Positions 5,852 through 7,651 of a stretch of DNA of 7,651 nt are shown here, in pieces. A program made the position numbers and the translations under genes. Within the stretch, counting starts at the first letter, position 1, and the number at the start of each line of letters is the position of its first letter. Source of the stretch: JBBRLA01 sp038231615 (GTDB lineage Bacteria; Myxococcota_A; Polyangia; Palsa-1104; JAEUJZ01); contig JBBRLA010000418.1 of assembly GCA_038231615.1 (NCBI GenBank), positions 1-7,651 on the forward strand, in the 5' to 3' direction. The notes under the pieces are model-generated. The model did no database searches and had not been told where the DNA came from. It saw nothing but the letters and a program-made list of their open reading frames with translations.

Positions 5852-6100
5852 GCTTCAATGAGGCCCCGTCTCAGCGACGGGGATGGGTTGGGGTCTAGCC
5901 TTGGCTATGATCTCGCTTCAATGAGGCCCTGTCTCAGCGACGAGACAGACTTCCTCCATTCTAATCACTCCTATTCGGAGCGCAAGTGCTTCAATGAGGC
6001 CCCGTCTCAGCGACGGTGAAAGGGCCCTCGGCGAATAGCTCCGCGGGCGTCGCAAACTCTAGCTTCAATGAGGCCCCGTCCGTCTGGGCGACGGGGAAAG
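5852..6100 (-). CRISPR. Short degenerate CRISPR-like array 2 with an unrelated repeat (4 copies)
   Basis: Four copies of a repeat of about 35 nt start at 5852, 5915, 5988 and 6062. On the plus strand each begins GCTTCAATGAGGCC and continues with CCGTC, a short loop, GACGGGG and GAAAG. The stem CCCCGTC/GACGGGG forms a 7-bp hairpin. Read on the minus strand, the repeat ends in CCTCATTGAAGC, which resembles the usual ATTGAAA(C/G) crRNA handle, so transcription probably runs right to left. Spacing is 63, 73 and 74 nt, giving spacers of about 28 (5887-5914), 38 (5950-5987) and 39 nt (6023-6061). Degeneration is clear. The copy at 5915 has C to T at 5930 and a broken right stem, the copy at 5988 has one change in the right stem, and the copy at 6062 has a 4-nt longer, different loop. 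No cas genes and no AT-rich leader are seen next to it. It could be a relic or an orphan array, and it differs completely from array 1. Confidence 0.75.
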
Positions 6101-6195
6101 GGAGGTCCTGTCCGAACTGGGGGGCCGGCAGAATACGCCAGATACCCTCGCGGACCCGGGCGCGGTTCCAGAGAATCCGGCGTCTTCGGACCATG
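6101..6195. other. Non-coding stretch between array 2 and the ATPase operator region
   Basis: This stretch would be the leader side of array 2 if that array is transcribed leftwards. It is GC-rich and has no AT-rich leader-like tract, no further repeat copy, no tRNA fold and no supported gene. The minus-strand reading frame that crosses it is the shadow of the ATPase gene continued through the array. Its first 38 or so bases could be a further spacer whose outer repeat has been lost. Confidence 0.4.
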
Positions 6196-6238
6196 TACCA
6201 TGGATAAATGTCTGAGTGACTGACAAAATTCCATGGTA
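6196..6238. promoter_or_regulatory. Imperfect inverted repeat upstream of the ATPase gene, possible operator
   Basis: Arms 6196-6212 and 6222-6238 are imperfect complements (13 of 17 positions). The outer 8 bp, TACCATGG and CCATGGTA, match perfectly, and the loop is 9 nt. The element is AT-richer than its surroundings and ends 11 bp before the ATPase start codon. Such placement suits an autoregulatory operator or a mobile-element end. There is no T-run, so it is not a standard terminator. Function is inferred from position only. Confidence 0.4.
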
Positions 6239-6249
6239 TCTTCGCTCCA

Positions 6250-7617
6250 ATGAAAAGATTTGCCGAGGCAGAGTTGGACGCGTGGCGGGACCGGCCCGAA
6301 CGGAAGCCCTTGGTCATTCGCGGCGCTCGCCAGGTCGGCAAGACCCACCTGTGCCAGACCTTTGGGCACACGCGCTTCAAACATCTGGCGATGATCAACT
6401 TCGAGCGCGATCCGCTGCTCGGAGGGCTCTTCGATCGCGCTGATCCTAAAGACACGGTACGCCTTCTTGAAGCCCACACGCGGGTCCCTATCCAATCGGG
6501 CAAGACCTTGCTCTTTCTGGACGAGGTGCAGGCCGCGCCAGTGGTGCTCGCCAAGCTGCGCTACTTCGCTGAAGAGCTACCCAATCTCCATGTGATCGCC
6601 GCGGGCTCGCTCCTGGATTTCACGCTTTCGGACCATAGCTTTTCGATGCCAGTAGGCCGCATCTCCTATCTACACTTGGAGCCGATGACTTTCGAGGAGT
6701 TCCTCCAAGCCTGTGGAGAAGACGGCCTACAGGCCCTGCTTCTGGGGTTTTTACCCGGGGAAGAGGTGCCTTTTGCCCTGCATCACCGCCTCCTGGATCT
6801 CCTGCGCAAGTACCTGTTTTGCGGAGGCATGCCGGCAGCGGTCCGCGTCTTCGTCGAGAGCGGCTCTCTCATCGAGGTGCAGCGCGTGCAACAGGACCTG
6901 CTGGCCACGGTGCGTGATGACTTCGCCAAGTACCAGCGGCGGGTCAACCGCGATCGGCTGCTCAAGATCTTCGCCGCGCTGCCGCGGCTGGTGGGCCGCA
7001 AGTTCGTCGCCGCGCAGATTGACCGCGAGGACAAGGCCGCCGCCGTCAAGGACGCCTTCCGGCTGCTTTGCCTGGCGCGGGTGGCCACTGCCGTGTGGCG
7101 CAGCGCGGGCAACGGGGTGCCGCTGGGCGCGCAGGTCGATGACGCGTACTTCAAGGTGTGCCTGCTGGACGTGGGACTCTACACAGCCCTGTGCGGGCTC
7201 GACGCGACGGCATTGATTGGCGGAGGCGACCCATCGCTGGTGAACAGCGGACAGCTCGCCGAGCAGTTCGTCGGACAGGAGCTCCGCGCCGCGCGGCCAC
7301 CCTACCAGGAACCGGCCCTGTACTGCTGGGCCCGCGAGCAGCGCACCGCCAACGCCGAGGTGGATTATCTCTTCCAGCACGGATCTGCCGTGGTACCCAT
7401 CGAGGTCAAGGCGGGAACAACCGGTCAATTGCGCAGCTTGCACCAGTTCCTCCGTGAAAAGCACAGCAGCCTGGGTGTGCGCCTGGACGCGGCCCCGCCA
7501 TCGCTGTTCATTACCGAGGCCACGCTCCCTGATGGCGTCAAGATCCCGCTGCGCCTGCTTTCACTGCCACTTTACCTGTGCGGTCAACTCCGGCGCTTGC
7601 TGGATGCGCTGGGCTGA
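6250..7617 (+). CDS. AAA-family ATPase with C-terminal DUF4143 / PD-(D/E)XK-like domain
   Basis: This is a P-loop ATPase of the large, mostly uncharacterised AAA_14 + DUF4143 family common in bacterial and archaeal accessory regions. The 455-aa product is full length for the family. Walker A is GARQVGKT (25-32) and Walker B is LLFLDEVQ (87-94, D91 E92), followed by AAGSLLDF near 117-124. The C-terminal half has the DUF4143 segments, including LRKYLFCGGMPAAV, LLDVGLY and AEQFVGQEL. It then has AEVDYLF (E370, D372) and VPIEVKAG (E385, K387), the spacing expected of a PD-(D/E)XK nuclease-like fold. The ATG at 6250 gives the typical family N-terminus (MKRF then PLVIRGARQVGKT) but has no clear Shine-Dalgarno site. 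It stands alone on the plus strand. A role in defence or mobile-element biology is often suspected from context, but no function is shown here. Confidence 0.88.
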   Translation: MKRFAEAELDAWRDRPERKPLVIRGARQVGKTHLCQTFGHTRFKHLAMINFERDPLLGGLFDRADPKDTVRLLEAHTRVPIQSGKTLLFLDEVQAAPVVLAKLRYFAEELPNLHVIAAGSLLDFTLSDHSFSMPVGRISYLHLEPMTFEEFLQACGEDGLQALLLGFLPGEEVPFALHHRLLDLLRKYLFCGGMPAAVRVFVESGSLIEVQRVQQDLLATVRDDFAKYQRRVNRDRLLKIFAALPRLVGRKFVAAQIDREDKAAAVKDAFRLLCLARVATAVWRSAGNGVPLGAQVDDAYFKVCLLDVGLYTALCGLDATALIGGGDPSLVNSGQLAEQFVGQELRAARPPYQEPALYCWAREQRTANAEVDYLFQHGSAVVPIEVKAGTTGQLRSLHQFLREKHSSLGVRLDAAPPSLFITEATLPDGVKIPLRLLSLPLYLCGQLRRLLDALG

Positions 7618-7651
7618 AAGAGTCCACCGCTTCGCTTCCGCTTCGGATTTA
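7618..7651. other. Short end region, no feature seen
   Basis: Thirty-four bases after the ATPase stop, with a repeated CGCTTC pattern but no hairpin followed by a T-run. No terminator can be called before the window ends. Confidence 0.3.

Noticed and set aside
6165..6185. GGTTCCAGAGAATCC resembling a tRNA T-arm
   Set aside because: No matching acceptor, D or anticodon arms are present around it.
6242..6253. TCGCTCCAATGA at the ATPase start, 11 of 12 bases like the array 2 repeat start
   Set aside because: It is too short, not in phase with the 73-74-nt spacing, and followed by unrelated sequence. Chance is the simplest explanation.
5991..6554. 187-codon minus-strand frame over array 2 and the ATPase 5' end
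   Set aside because: It overlaps the ATPase P-loop region antisense and then reads the CRISPR-like repeats (giving VAETGPH). It is explained by those two features.
6751..7464. 237-codon minus-strand frame opposite the ATPase
   Set aside because: It is a GC-driven shadow of a gene with intact Walker and DUF4143 motifs.

Overview
This is a GC-rich bacterial accessory region built around a type III-A (Csm) CRISPR-Cas locus. High GC, good Shine-Dalgarno sites and a membrane CARF effector (related systems are known in gammaproteobacteria) suggest a Gram-negative, proteobacterium-like host. The sequence does not settle the taxonomy.

Layout, left to right. (1) 1-841: a CRISPR array of 37-nt repeats and 37-40-nt spacers. 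It is cut by the left window edge, and its last repeat is incomplete. The repeat ends in ATTGAAAC, and the repeats decay towards the right, so transcription runs left to right with the leader outside the window. (2) 841-2121: the C-terminal half of cas10/csm1 (zinc ribbon, GGDD palm, C-terminal domain), fused directly to the broken last repeat. The HD nuclease and first palm domain are absent. (3) 2123-4990: a tight co-directional operon of csm2, csm3, csm4 and a two-helix membrane protein with a CARF-type sensor domain (Cam1-like). Neither csm5 nor csm6 follows csm4. (4) 5000-5806, minus strand: a GNAT acetyltransferase of the TacT-like toxin type, preceded by a 60-residue protein that is probably its partner. 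(5) 5852-6100: a short, degenerate second CRISPR-like array with an unrelated repeat, oriented towards the toxin-antitoxin pair. (6) 6250-7617: an AAA ATPase/DUF4143 protein with an imperfect inverted repeat just ahead of its start.

How it fits together. In an intact system Csm2-Csm4 and Cas10 would assemble on crRNA. Target RNA would then trigger Cas10 to make cyclic oligoadenylate, which the CARF domain would sense to switch on a membrane effector. Here Cas10 has lost its N-terminal half exactly at the array junction and Csm5 is missing. The locus is therefore a decaying, rearranged or mis-assembled system, or a minimal variant completed by genes elsewhere. The junction near position 840 is the main point to resolve.
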